Made by a program: the position numbers and the translations under genes
Shown: one piece after another, positions 28,574 through 37,380 of the stretch
Layout of the letters: every line of letters begins with the position of its first letter
Position numbering within the stretch: the stretch's first letter is position 1
NCBI RefSeq assembly: GCF_026262505.1
Contig: NC_067207.1
Span: 12,802,082-12,866,081, forward strand
From: Trichomonas vaginalis G3
Lineage: Eukaryota > Parabasalia > Trichomonadida > Trichomonadidae
Length of the DNA: 64,000 bases
Direction: 5' to 3'
Notes under the pieces: generated by a model
What the model saw: the letters and a program-made list of their open reading frames with translations, nothing else
The model's database searches: none
What the model was told of the DNA's origin: nothing

Positions 28574-28948
28574 ATGACTTTAAAAAGATTATTGACTGAC
28601 TTCGAATACTATCTCATTGACGCACTGACAGACCCTCAAAACTGTGTTGAAAGTTCTTTAAGCTTTAAGATTGAAGGTACGACGCATTTTGTCTTCACTT
28701 ACGTATTGAAAGAATATGACCGTTATCATAACGAAGTGAATCAAACACTAATAAAATTTGTAGATAAAAAATTGGTTAACAATGAATATTTTAAACGTGA
28801 AGACCCAAACACTGCTGGAGATGATGAAGAATACAGACAAGCTATTGAAAAAAATAACGCAAGATTAGATGCAATAGAAAAGAATTTTAATGAATGTCTT
28901 ACAAACACGTATGAATATCTTATGCGGTGGGAAGCTAGATGGAAATAA
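28574..28948 (+). CDS. hypothetical Maverick protein (124 aa)
   Basis: ATG at 28574 inside GTATGAAATGAC, the same start context as 6058 and 36991. The C-terminal half is helical and charged (EYRQAIEKNNARLDAIEKNF). No recognised domain. It is divergent from the KilA-N remnant, about 110 bases apart. Confidence 0.55.
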   Translation: MTLKRLLTDFEYYLIDALTDPQNCVESSLSFKIEGTTHFVFTYVLKEYDRYHNEVNQTLIKFVDKKLVNNEYFKREDPNTAGDDEEYRQAIEKNNARLDAIEKNFNECLTNTYEYLMRWEARWK

Positions 28949-28989
28949 ATTTACGTCAAATATGCAATTTATAAAATCTTATGTCGACA

Positions 28990-29062
28990 GGCTACGTAGC
29001 ACAGTGGTCTAAGGTGGTGTTATGGAGGGGTCAGAGTCTGTGGTTCGAACCGCGACAGCGCC
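28990..29062 (+). tRNA. tRNA-like sequence (degenerate or unusual)
   Basis: There is an A box TAGCACAGTGG with a D stem CAC/GTG, and a B box GGTTCGAAC about 45 bases later. The D-loop GTGGTCTAAGG resembles leucine tRNAs. The acceptor and anticodon stems do not pair well and the T stem needs a 6-base loop, so this may be a decayed tRNA or a tRNA mimic. It lies 41 bases after the stop of the 124-aa gene. Confidence 0.35.
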
Positions 29063-29127
29063 GTATTTTCTTATTTTCTTTGTTTGTCTTGTTTGTCGTG
29101 AATAAAAAGTGTCATAAAAGTGCTCTA

Positions 29128-29203
29128 TCTTCCACGGGAATAAATAAAAAATTTACTTTATTTCTTCTTTATTTCTTCTTTATTTCTTTATTCCCGTGGA
29201 AGA
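29128..29203. repeat. long hairpin, 17-bp perfect arms
   Basis: TCTTCCACGGGAATAAA (29128-29144) pairs perfectly with 29187-29203 around a 42-base loop made of TTATTTCTTCT repeats. A fragment CTCGTGGAAG recurs at about 29282. It follows the tRNA-like sequence. No gene is supported between 28949 and 29311. Confidence 0.75.
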
Positions 29204-29311
29204 AGGGTTTTGCTGTTTTTTCTCAGCCGAAATCAATGATTTTTTCATTTTTGGAATCCTTAGCGAATGAGGAATCTTTTCTCTCGTGGAAGCTTTGAAC
29301 AAAAATATAAT

Positions 29312-29851
29312 TTAGGTGAAGAGGTGAGATCTCACCTGTTTTTTCACCCCAGTTTTTTCACCCTTGAACTTTTTATAACATTCGGTCATAACTTCATCAA
29401 TTTCATTTAAATCACGATTTAAAAACTCATTGACTTCATCTTCAACCGTGTCATCTTGTAATAAGAATATTTTCTTTAGTTTCATGTCAACATCCCGAAC
29501 AGCACAAAGGATAAAATCATATTCATTTCTTCCGTTAAACATACTTTTTCTTTCTCGTTCATCGTTAAATAAATTATTGAAAATATAAACAGCGGTGTAA
29601 AAGTTATGTACTGTGTTAAATGTTGAAGCTTCACCTATTTTAGATTTTAGGATTCTTTTAGTAAGTAAATTGTTATCGTTCTTTCTCTTTTCCTTATCGT
29701 TCATGTCGAATCTGTCGAACCACATATCCTGTATTTCATCGAATTTACGAACTATAGAATCCGTCATTTCCCTGGTTAATGAGGGGTAATCATTATTAAT
29801 TTTTTCATATAATTTGTCCATATGATTTTCATCGACGTTTCCGGAAAGCAT
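29312..29851 (-). CDS. hypothetical Maverick protein (179 aa), C-terminus encoded by palindrome repeat
   Basis: ATG at 29849-29851. The protein is mostly helical and charged (TDSIVRKFDEIQDMWFDRF) with no recognised domain. The last 17 residues are encoded by the GGTGAAAAAAC / GGTGAGATCTCACC repeat at 29312-29360, so the repeat either was inserted at the gene end or supplies its 3' end. Confidence 0.6.
   Translation of the reverse strand: MLSGNVDENHMDKLYEKINNDYPSLTREMTDSIVRKFDEIQDMWFDRFDMNDKEKRKNDNNLLTKRILKSKIGEASTFNTVHNFYTAVYIFNNLFNDERERKSMFNGRNEYDFILCAVRDVDMKLKKIFLLQDDTVEDEVNEFLNRDLNEIDEVMTECYKKFKGEKTGVKKQVRSHLFT
29313..29360 (+). repeat. GGTGAGATCTCACC palindrome cassette
   Basis: The perfect 14-bp palindrome (29323-29336) is preceded by TTTAGGTGAAGA and followed by GTTTTTTCACC. 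This cassette recurs at 29874-29935, twice in 30953-31125, and in both terminal repeats. Confidence 0.85.
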
Positions 29852-29873
29852 TTAATTAAAGCAAAAATAATGT

Positions 29874-29935
29874 TTAGGTGAAGAGGTGAGATCTCACCTG
29901 TTTTTTCACCTTTTTTCACCCCAGTTTTTTCACAA
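29874..29935 (+). repeat. GGTGAGATCTCACC palindrome cassette between two minus-strand genes
   Basis: The palindrome is at 29885-29898, followed by three TTTTTTCACC units. It spans the space between the start of the 179-aa gene and the stop of the 320-aa gene. Confidence 0.85.
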
Positions 29936-30892
29936 GCGTTTTACATGAATTGTACGATGTATATTTGAAATCCTAAACAATTTCGTAGCTTCTATTTCTT
30001 CTGTCAGTATGTCAAAAGTTTTAACAATACCGAAGGTTTCTTTATACTTCTTCTTGACGTCAGATAGAAGGAAATCTTCTGCTGTTGGATAGTTTTTGTT
30101 CAGAAATTCTAACATGTTCATTTTATCTTCTACTGGCTTTTCTGCTTCTTTCTTTAAGTCTGCATAGTCGTTTCTCATTCTTTCTATCTCTTTGACTGAG
30201 TAGTTATATTTCCTAATTGCTGCCTTACATTTTGAACATTGCGGGTTCATTTTTGCGTTATACATTGAAATAAAACCAGCTAAAACAACTAAGGCGTCAA
30301 TGCTTTTCATCTCAAACATAGCGGGTCTTATTTGTTCGTTCCATACTTTGCCTCTTCTATCTTTATCTCTTATTTCCCAAACACATTTTGCAACTAATGA
30401 AACAAAGTTATCGTAAGTCTTAAACTCCTCAGATTTATATATGTCAGAAATGTTTTTATATACCATGTCGCAATCTTTGTCCATAACCTTATGGTTGCAA
30501 TGAAAACCAAGGAATTCATAATTTACTTTACGTATGAACTTCTTTATTTCTACTGAGTCAGTTGGTTTCACTTCAATTTCGTCGAATTCAGGAATAGTGA
30601 GTTTTTGTTGTTGGATTTCAGGCAATTTGGGTAAATGGTCAATAATGTCCTGCATTTCATAAAGATATTCTTCATTTTCTTCATCTTTCGCACTACAGTC
30701 TAAATTACTTGTTAAAAGTTCTTGCTTTATCTTCTGGATTTTTGTTTCAAAAGTATATGAAGAAGGAATGAAGTTTTTCATCTCTACTAACATTGACGTA
30801 GGATTCATGACTAACGAGTTTGGTGCTGTTGTTGTGGACAGAGTCCCGCCGTTCGCGGCTTGAATTGTTGTTGTGCCGATTGTTGAAATCAT
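29930..30892 (-). CDS. hypothetical Maverick protein with CxxC pair (320 aa)
   Basis: ATG at 30890-30892 preceded by TTTTGTATAAAAG. The protein is polar and helical. CSKCKAAIRKY (about 221-231) offers one CxxC, and HCNHKVMDKDCDMVY (about 131-145) could supply further metal ligands. A coiled coil follows (KEIERMRNDYADLKKEAE). I do not recognise the family. The stop lies in the palindrome cassette at 29874-29935. Confidence 0.6.
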   Translation of the reverse strand: MISTIGTTTIQAANGGTLSTTTAPNSLVMNPTSMLVEMKNFIPSSYTFETKIQKIKQELLTSNLDCSAKDEENEEYLYEMQDIIDHLPKLPEIQQQKLTIPEFDEIEVKPTDSVEIKKFIRKVNYEFLGFHCNHKVMDKDCDMVYKNISDIYKSEEFKTYDNFVSLVAKCVWEIRDKDRRGKVWNEQIRPAMFEMKSIDALVVLAGFISMYNAKMNPQCSKCKAAIRKYNYSVKEIERMRNDYADLKKEAEKPVEDKMNMLEFLNKNYPTAEDFLLSDVKKKYKETFGIVKTFDILTEEIEATKLFRISNIHRTIHVKRL

Positions 30893-30952
30893 ATCTTTTA
30901 TACAAAATAAAAAAATAAAAAAAAATAAAACTAACTTTATTTTTTATTTCGG

Positions 30953-31125
30953 GAAAATTCATGAAAATTCAAGAGGTGAAAAAGAGGTGAAAAAACAGGT
31001 GAGATCTCACCTCTTCACCTAAACATTATTTTTGGTCTTTTGTGAAAATTCATGAAAATTCAAGAGGTGAAAAAGAGGTGAAAAAACAGGTGAGATCTCA
31101 CCTCTTCACCTAAACATTATTTTTG
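30953..31125 (-). repeat. two tandem 91-bp units with GGTGAGATCTCACC palindromes
   Basis: Units start at 30953 and 31044 and are nearly identical, each with GAAAATTCATG at one end and the palindrome (30998-31011; 31089-31102) at the other. Orientation is opposite to the two copies at 29.3 and 29.9 kb. They fill the gap between the integrase stop and the 320-aa gene. Confidence 0.88.
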
Positions 31126-31150
31126 TCTGATTTACATCTAATGAAAAAGT

Positions 31151-32236
31151 TTAGAAGAATTTTCTTATTCTTTCTGGCATATTTTTGTCTTTCCAGTACT
31201 CCCGCTCTAATGGTCCCAGATGTGTTGGCTTCGACTCTCTCAAGTTCTTAGATGGTATAACATCTTCAACGCCTCCTTCATATCTTACTTTATAAGTGTC
31301 ATCGTTTGTGTTATAGCCAAGTATTTCAATAACCACTCCTCGCTTTGCTTCGTCAATGGTTTCAGCAAGTTTGCCATTACTACTTTCGACTAATTTATGT
31401 CGAGGATAAAACGCAATAGAGTCGTCGGCAGCTTTTATAAGATATCCATTACCTTGCGTAGAGTCTACGATATAATAATTTCGACTTAACCTTAAACGTT
31501 TCTTTGTCAACGGTTTGTCGTCAAGAACTACACGAACTTTTGTTCCAGGAATGAGGGTAAATTGTGTTGAATTTCTGATATTTTGTGTTTGGCTTCGTTT
31601 CTTTTGTATATACTTTTCTTCTTGTTGTTGTGTCATTGAATTTGGTGTATGTCCTGTTGTAGAATGTGTTGAGGAATTATATACTTCGAGAAAATGTTTC
31701 ATTGTTTCTTCGGTAAAGTCTCGCTCTTGGTTTAAATCTCTGAGAGTCCTTATGAAGCGGTTTATGATGCCGAGTATGTTATGGTTATGGTCTTCAGTAG
31801 TGTAGTGAGTTATGTTATGCTTAATGAGAAATTCTGTGATTTCATTGCTGAGGTATGCACTGTCTTGGTCTGATGTTAAAGTACTTGGGTTATGTTCTGC
31901 TACAAACTTTTGTAAAACTCTTAACACTTCACGAGTTCCTTTATTTTTCATTGGATATGCATATGCTTTACGAGTGTTAACATTTATGAAGATGAGGAAT
32001 GGTTTATGTCCTCCTTTTCTGCTTTGAATGAGAGTGTCAAATTGGTATGCGTCAGGAGTGTTGGAGTAAATTGGTAAAAAGTAGTCGTAAGGGTTTATTT
32101 TTGTTTGATGTACAACATTTTTGTCAAAGAACCTTTTCACTTCAGCTCTGTTAGTAAATCCCCGACTCTTTGCAGCTTCATTGAACTTCTTAAATGACCT
32201 CCATGGATGTTGTTCGAATACTTCTTTCAAGCTCAT
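31151..32236 (-). CDS. retroviral-type (rve) integrase of inner Maverick, with Asn at the catalytic Glu position (361 aa)
   Basis: The core domain has AYQFDTLIQ (D67), TSDQDSAYLS (D123) and NILGIINRFIRTL, where N159 falls exactly 36 residues after D123, the D,D35E position of the catalytic Glu. The C-terminus has a chromo/SH3-like stretch (DTYKVRYEGGVEDVIPS, about 314-330). The enzyme inserts linear Maverick DNA and makes the 5-6 bp duplication. ATG at 32234-32236, 19 bases from the stop of the fibre gene. Whether this protein is active with Asn is unknown; the codon AAC is one base from GAC (Asp). Confidence 0.9.
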   Translation of the reverse strand: MSLKEVFEQHPWRSFKKFNEAAKSRGFTNRAEVKRFFDKNVVHQTKINPYDYFLPIYSNTPDAYQFDTLIQSRKGGHKPFLIFINVNTRKAYAYPMKNKGTREVLRVLQKFVAEHNPSTLTSDQDSAYLSNEITEFLIKHNITHYTTEDHNHNILGIINRFIRTLRDLNQERDFTEETMKHFLEVYNSSTHSTTGHTPNSMTQQQEEKYIQKKRSQTQNIRNSTQFTLIPGTKVRVVLDDKPLTKKRLRLSRNYYIVDSTQGNGYLIKAADDSIAFYPRHKLVESSNGKLAETIDEAKRGVVIEILGYNTNDDTYKVRYEGGVEDVIPSKNLRESKPTHLGPLEREYWKDKNMPERIRKFF

Positions 32237-32255
32237 TTATGTAAAGTTAAAGAGT

Positions 32256-35200
32256 TTAACCAACTCGTATCCAAGCGTGCATTGTTATATAAGGAGGCAT
32301 ATAATCTTTTCCATTACCTGCTGGGTCTGTAATACCAGCTACAACATGTGTATGATTTCCTGCGGTTCCACAGAAAATACCTGTGCTTGAATCTACTGGG
32401 TCAGTTGAAATATCATATCTATGCATTCCCTGTCTATCCGAACCCGCTGCAAGATTTGTATAACCTCTTTTTGTTATTGAATGTGAATGGTTTCCTTCCA
32501 CAGATGTTCTTCCACTGAACCTATGCATATGTGAAGGAAGGTTTTCAATACCTATTTTCTTTGAACCTCCCATCTTCATTGACTGCGTATTAGTGTAGAA
32601 TGGAAAACTGTCAACTATTTCATACCATCTACCACCAAATAAAGTGTTTGGATTTATTGGATTCATAGACGTATAAACAGCTCCTATAGGATATATTAAA
32701 TCATATATGCTCATAACTCTATAAACATATTCTAAAGAACTTATGTCATTAAATACCATTTGGAATGTATCTCCCGGATGAAATGTTGCATTTGTTCCAC
32801 TTTTATAATGTAATGTTAGTTCAATAGAATTATCCAAGAAAAATTCAAAAGTATCTGGTTGAAGACCTCTAACAAATTCAAATGGAGTTGCTGGTTCACC
32901 ATTTATAATTTCTGTTGTAAATGTCATTGTATCTGGTTTCGAAAATTTCTTTGTTAGTTCTGCATCCACATAAGTTTTATCTGCTTTCTTATCTAACATT
33001 GTTGGTAGTTCATGTGCTTCAAAGTTTCTGGCATGACTTTCAATGTTCCTGCAACTCTTATCTAAACTGTTAAGAGTATCTTTTACGCTTGTACTTGGAT
33101 TTTCTAATGGTGCACTTGAACCAAGGTCAAAGTTCAATATTATGTCGTCTGCTCTAACAGTAGTGAAGGATTTATGTGTATGGTTCTTGTCAGCTTTACT
33201 GTCTAATGTAGCTTGAAGTTCATTTATATCGGAGATGTTGTGTTTATGAGATTTCAAAACTTTGTTCGTTGCTTCGAGTTCAACTTTGTCAGCTTTACTT
33301 TTAATAGCATCTTCAAACGTTATTTTTGCCTTAACTCTCAAAGTAAATCTTGGTTCAACTAATACACCGTTAACATTGAAAGTAGAGGCATAAATTTCAC
33401 CGGTATAACCAAATGCTTCTGGTGCTTTAGCTACATCATACTGTACAGTACAGCTTATGTCATAACCTTTAGCACGAATGTATTTATATCTTCTTTCATT
33501 AACATTTTTTGTCTTCGCTTCATCACTTCGTGTTAAATATCCATGGTAGTCCGTTATAATCTGTTCGTCTGAAGTTATATAATGAACATGGTTCTTGTCC
33601 GCTTTACTATTTAATGTAGCTTGAAGTTCATTTATATCGGAGATATTGTGTTTATGAGATTTCAAAACTTTGTTCATTGCGTCAAGTTCATTTTTGTCCG
33701 CTTTACTATTTAATGTAGCTTGAAGTTCATTTATATCGGAGATATTGTGTTTATGTTCTTTATCTGCTTTTTCGGCTAATTTCTCTTCTATCTCATTTAT
33801 TTCAAGTTCATGCCTACCACCACCTCCCGAAGAAGTATTTTTCTTCAGCTCTTGAAGAACGTCCACTTCACCATCTTTGGTGTCAATAATGAGACTTTGT
33901 GTTAAAACCTTTCCTGTCTTAATGGATGTTTGTAAAACTTCTTCTTCACCGTGTTCGGGGTCATGGTCGTCATCATATCTTGTGAAATCAGAGATGTTGT
34001 CATACATTAAACATATCTGTCTCAAAAGTTCTGCTATTTGAAACTGGAACGAAAGATATACAGAACTTTCATCATCTCCTAAAGTCAAGTCTGCTTTCTT
34101 AAGTATTTCTTGAATGTATGCAATGAGAACAGAGTACCTTGGAAAATATTCGAACAATATTTCATTAGCTGTTGGTTTTGGTGGTTCTTCTGGAGTTTCT
34201 GTTGTTTCAGTTCCTTCTGTAGGTTCTGTTGGAGTTTCTGCATCTCTTGACTTCAATGCTCTTGCTCTCAAAGACCTAAATGTTAGAGCACCGGGTTTTA
34301 CAAAGGACTTTATAAATGCTTTAATAGTTCCTGGTAAGTTATTGTTAGCATTAAGTAAGTTCCTTATGCTTCCATCATGTACGTCCATAGCACTATGTAA
34401 AAAATCTATACTTTTCTTGTAGTCAGCAATAGACTGACTGTGATTTTTTAAAGATTTGTCAATACCTTTAAGCCAATCTTCATGCATGTCTGATACTGAG
34501 CCAAGAATATCATTTGCTTCCTTTAGTGTATTTTGTGCTTGTCGTAAAGTATCCAATCCCGTACGTGCATTGTTTGCTATACGTCTTACAGTATCTATTT
34601 GACTCCTTGTTTCTTGCATCCAACCAGATAAAGTTTTAATAGTATCCGAACCATTTGAAATGAAGTTCAAAGCATTTTTAACGTCATTTAAAGCTTCTTC
34701 ACCAAGTACTGCCCATATCTTTCCGATTTGGTATTGAAGAACTCCATATGAAGCAGCTGTTAAACCAGTATTTATAAGGTCCCATATCCATGATTTAGCA
34801 GTTTTTCCATCCTTTCCATCCTTTCCATCCAAACCGTTTTCGCCTTGAGGTCCTTGTATTCCTTGTATTCCTTGTATTCCTTGTGGTCCTTGAGGTCCGG
34901 TGTCACCCTTCTCTCCTTTCAGTTCATCTTTATGTTCGTTATAATATTCTAATGTCATAAGGTGTACATCATTACTGCTACCAGCAACGCCAAGAATTTG
35001 TTTCTCATTCATGACTAAATTCTTTAGGCATTTAATGTTGTCGTCAAATCGAAAGCTCTTTAACAATTCAATGAGAACATTTAATACTTTCACTAATGAG
35101 GCATCTACTGTAGAATTTATATATTGCACCGTTCCATCATTTATGATAGGAACCTTGCTTGTTGTAATGAATGGGTCATAAGTGTTAAAAGTATCGAAAT

Positions 35201-35333
35201 CAATGACTTTTTTAGTTTTTCCATCGTCAATGACTAAATCATTGCCTTCAATGGTTAAAGTTGAGTTTTCGTTTACTAGTTCATGTGCTCTTCTTGCTTC
35301 ATTTGTTTCATACGCATATGCAGCAATAGTCAT
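32256..35333 (-). CDS. phage-like fibre with collagen-like stalk and tail-collar C-terminus (1025 aa)
   Basis: Order: N-terminal region (1-138); at least twelve Gly-X-Y triplets (140-177, cores GEKGDTGPQG and GKDGKDG); a helical stalk (about 180-350); a low-complexity Thr/Pro/Glu link (about 365-395); then four copies of a module with core HKHNISDINELQATL between about 530 and 720. The C-terminus has YPIGAVYTS, LFGGRWYEI, MGGSKKIGIENLPSHMH and NGKDYMPPYITMHAWIR, the order seen in phage tail-collar/receptor-binding tips. Trimeric attachment fibres of this type are known from phages. In a Maverick it suggests a capsid spike. ATG at 35331-35333, divergent from 35351 by only 17 bases. Confidence 0.85.
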   Translation of the reverse strand: MTIAAYAYETNEARRAHELVNENSTLTIEGNDLVIDDGKTKKVIDFDTFNTYDPFITTSKVPIINDGTVQYINSTVDASLVKVLNVLIELLKSFRFDDNIKCLKNLVMNEKQILGVAGSSNDVHLMTLEYYNEHKDELKGEKGDTGPQGPQGIQGIQGIQGPQGENGLDGKDGKDGKTAKSWIWDLINTGLTAASYGVLQYQIGKIWAVLGEEALNDVKNALNFISNGSDTIKTLSGWMQETRSQIDTVRRIANNARTGLDTLRQAQNTLKEANDILGSVSDMHEDWLKGIDKSLKNHSQSIADYKKSIDFLHSAMDVHDGSIRNLLNANNNLPGTIKAFIKSFVKPGALTFRSLRARALKSRDAETPTEPTEGTETTETPEEPPKPTANEILFEYFPRYSVLIAYIQEILKKADLTLGDDESSVYLSFQFQIAELLRQICLMYDNISDFTRYDDDHDPEHGEEEVLQTSIKTGKVLTQSLIIDTKDGEVDVLQELKKNTSSGGGGRHELEINEIEEKLAEKADKEHKHNISDINELQATLNSKADKNELDAMNKVLKSHKHNISDINELQATLNSKADKNHVHYITSDEQIITDYHGYLTRSDEAKTKNVNERRYKYIRAKGYDISCTVQYDVAKAPEAFGYTGEIYASTFNVNGVLVEPRFTLRVKAKITFEDAIKSKADKVELEATNKVLKSHKHNISDINELQATLDSKADKNHTHKSFTTVRADDIILNFDLGSSAPLENPSTSVKDTLNSLDKSCRNIESHARNFEAHELPTMLDKKADKTYVDAELTKKFSKPDTMTFTTEIINGEPATPFEFVRGLQPDTFEFFLDNSIELTLHYKSGTNATFHPGDTFQMVFNDISSLEYVYRVMSIYDLIYPIGAVYTSMNPINPNTLFGGRWYEIVDSFPFYTNTQSMKMGGSKKIGIENLPSHMHRFSGRTSVEGNHSHSITKRGYTNLAAGSDRQGMHRYDISTDPVDSSTGIFCGTAGNHTHVVAGITDPAGNGKDYMPPYITMHAWIRVG

Positions 35334-35350
35334 ATTTTAATGAGAATAAA

Positions 35351-36115
35351 ATGTTGTTCTATTTGCAAAGTACAGACCCAAACGAATATGGAACAGTAAA
35401 GCTTCAAACAAACTTAGGTCTTCAGAATGAAGCACTTGCTTTCAGAGTTGTTGACTTCAATACTATCGCAACTTTTGTCATAACAGATGAAACAGATTTC
35501 ATGGAGTTTGAAATAGATGACAAAAGAAGTTTTATAACATTTCCTAACAGAGCAGAGTATAGAATAGATAAAATTGCTGGAGTCATAGGTACTCTCATAA
35601 ATGAAGAAACTATTGACAACATAGATGTCGAACTCTCTTCTGAGGGAACATTGAAGTTCAGTAGCAAGAAAGAGTTCAAGATAACACGAATGAGTCATAG
35701 AGTTCAACTTCTTTTGGGTGCATACCATATGACATTTCCTTTGAAAAGTGTTGACAAAACGATTGAGATGAAATCTGTTCCATACGTATGTTATGGTAAT
35801 TGTTTGTACATTGAGTCTAAAATAGCTAATGTCACAGGTATTTCAGGAGTTAATAGTAAAGGTTCAGTAGAATATAAGTCTTTCTGTTATGCAGTCAATT
35901 CAATGTTCATTCCAAACGTTCCTGTCATAGCAACTCATTTAGGTAAATGGATTCGCATTAGTCCTCATAATTTGAAAGACATGCAATTCAGACTTGTTGA
36001 CTTTCAAGGAGAGCCTGTAGAACTGAAGGCACCAGTGCGAATGACTGTTGAAGTTGACTTTTTAGAAAATATTAAATGCAACAGCTTACAAGAGAACTCA
36101 GAGCTAAAAATATAA
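35351..36115 (+). CDS. Maverick beta-rich protein, possible minor capsid protein (254 aa)
   Basis: ATG at 35351. Strand-rich protein with FYLQSTDPNEYGTV at the start, NCLYIESKIANV (about 157) and LKAPVRMTVEVDF near the end. The end matches the pattern of 21902-22759 and 39000-39164. It shares a 17-base divergent promoter with the fibre gene and overlaps the next gene by 40 bases. A capsid vertex or fibre-base role would fit its place beside the fibre, by inference. Confidence 0.55.
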   Translation: MLFYLQSTDPNEYGTVKLQTNLGLQNEALAFRVVDFNTIATFVITDETDFMEFEIDDKRSFITFPNRAEYRIDKIAGVIGTLINEETIDNIDVELSSEGTLKFSSKKEFKITRMSHRVQLLLGAYHMTFPLKSVDKTIEMKSVPYVCYGNCLYIESKIANVTGISGVNSKGSVEYKSFCYAVNSMFIPNVPVIATHLGKWIRISPHNLKDMQFRLVDFQGEPVELKAPVRMTVEVDFLENIKCNSLQENSELKI

Positions 36116-36345
36116 AGTATGAATGTTATGTATTAGGTCATGAACTTTGGTTGTTGCTGTTTGATGAAACAAATGAGTTAGTTATGTCAGTCAAGAGAAC
36201 AGAAAAAGGCGTCAAAGGCGCCGAGCGCAAAGCGCTATATTGTGTTAGTGAAAACTGCACCAAGTCAATAAGATTAGGTTTGCATTATGAAGATGAGTTC
36301 GATACTGTTGAAGAAGTTTTGGATAGATATTACAAATTGCTTTAA
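36076..36345 (+). CDS. small Maverick protein containing hairpin-derived insert (89 aa)
   Basis: ATG at 36076 inside the 3' end of the previous gene. The coding sequence contains GGCGCC and AGCGCAAAGCGCT (36218-36236), a GC-rich hairpin unlike the surrounding AT-rich DNA, translated as GAERKALY. No known domain. The stop overlaps by 4 bases the stop of the convergent gene at 36342. Confidence 0.55.
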   Translation: MQQLTRELRAKNIKYECYVLGHELWLLLFDETNELVMSVKRTEKGVKGAERKALYCVSENCTKSIRLGLHYEDEFDTVEEVLDRYYKLL

Positions 36346-36956
36346 TTTACTAAAACATATTTCAAGCAAAGTTTATATTCTGTTGAAAGTTTTGTATATT
36401 CATTCGAATATTTATACTTAAACTCAACTCCTGTAGTTCCTGGTGTTTCAATGATGCGGATGTTACCTATTTTCATGAATGGTGGCGTTTGACCACAGCA
36501 TTCGATTTCAGGGTCGAGATAGTCAATGACACATTGCTTCCCTGTTATTCGTGATATAACATTTTCAAGGTCCTCCTTTGTTAGAATTATTTGGTTCTTA
36601 CTTATAAGATTTGTCAAAAGCTTCTTATCGTCTTTGAGTAAAATTGTTTGGTATAACTGAAGAAGGTAATGGTCTACGTTATCTGAAGGATTTGTTTGAA
36701 CATTTATGTAAGGGTTGTCGTTGGCTTCTCTTGAAAGAATTTGGTCCAGTGGTGGATACTCTAACTTAACATCTGATGTAGCGTTAGCGTTTGAAGCTGT
36801 GTTTAAATTCACGGATTTCAGCTCTGGTTCTGGTTCTTTCAAACACTCTGAACTATAGTTCTTTATGACAATATTGTTTGTCGTTCGTGAGTCAACATTT
36901 GATGTTGGTTCAATTGGAACATTAACGGCACCAGCTAAGATGGATTTGCTTCTCAT
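36342..36956 (-). CDS. conserved Maverick protein with ECCG motif (204 aa)
   Basis: The N-terminal 70 residues are polar and probably disordered. The C-terminal half contains LTNLISKNQIILTKEDL, DPEIECCGQTPP and KIGNIRIIET. That half matches the outer Maverick protein at 12020-12334. ATG at 36954-36956, with TATATGAAATGAG as start context. Divergent from 36991 with 34 bases between ATGs. The function is unknown. Confidence 0.65.
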   Translation of the reverse strand: MRSKSILAGAVNVPIEPTSNVDSRTTNNIVIKNYSSECLKEPEPELKSVNLNTASNANATSDVKLEYPPLDQILSREANDNPYINVQTNPSDNVDHYLLQLYQTILLKDDKKLLTNLISKNQIILTKEDLENVISRITGKQCVIDYLDPEIECCGQTPPFMKIGNIRIIETPGTTGVEFKYKYSNEYTKLSTEYKLCLKYVLVN

Positions 36957-36990
36957 TTCATATAGAATAAAAACCTTTTATATGTATGAA

Positions 36991-37242
36991 ATGAACAATA
37001 TACTCGACAAGGGTTTGAATGTAAAGCTAACGAATGAAAATATTGTTGAATTCACTGAGACAGGAGCTGTGTATAAAGATGTAGAACTACTGAACAAAAG
37101 AGCTAAGGGAAGAAGCAGGAACATGAACAAAGGGTGGAAGCCTATAAAAATTTATGTCAATGATGGCTCAGGAGGTTCAAACATAAAGTATGCAGAAAGT
37201 TATAGAGTTTATGCTCTCAAGGGAGAGAAAGCCTTCATTTAA
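36991..37242 (+). CDS. small Maverick protein (83 aa)
   Basis: I chose the ATG at 36991 because its context GTATGAAATGAAC equals that of the outer Maverick gene at 6058; an ATG at 36982 would add three residues. The product is basic in the middle (LLNKRAKGRSRNMNKG). An overlapping frame from 37190 to 37384 could be its continuation after a frameshift, or chance. No known domain. Confidence 0.5.
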   Translation: MNNILDKGLNVKLTNENIVEFTETGAVYKDVELLNKRAKGRSRNMNKGWKPIKIYVNDGSGGSNIKYAESYRVYALKGEKAFI

Positions 37243-37380
37243 GAACAGCTATTCTAACACATATCCTCAAAAGCTAACGGATGGAGAAGTGGATGATATG
37301 AATGACAGCAAAAATATTAACAGAAATGGCGACAGAGATGCATGGAATTTGTTTACCATCAGTCAATTGAAGGTTAAACT

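Noticed and set aside
28981-29298. 105-codon plus-strand frame after the 124-aa gene
   Set aside because: It begins inside the tRNA-like sequence and runs through the hairpin and TTATTTCTTCT repeats; composition is that of translated noncoding DNA.
30953-31125. Possible CRISPR-like array
   Set aside because: Only two direct units of 91 bp with no variable spacers; it is a tandem duplication of a palindrome cassette in a eukaryotic element.
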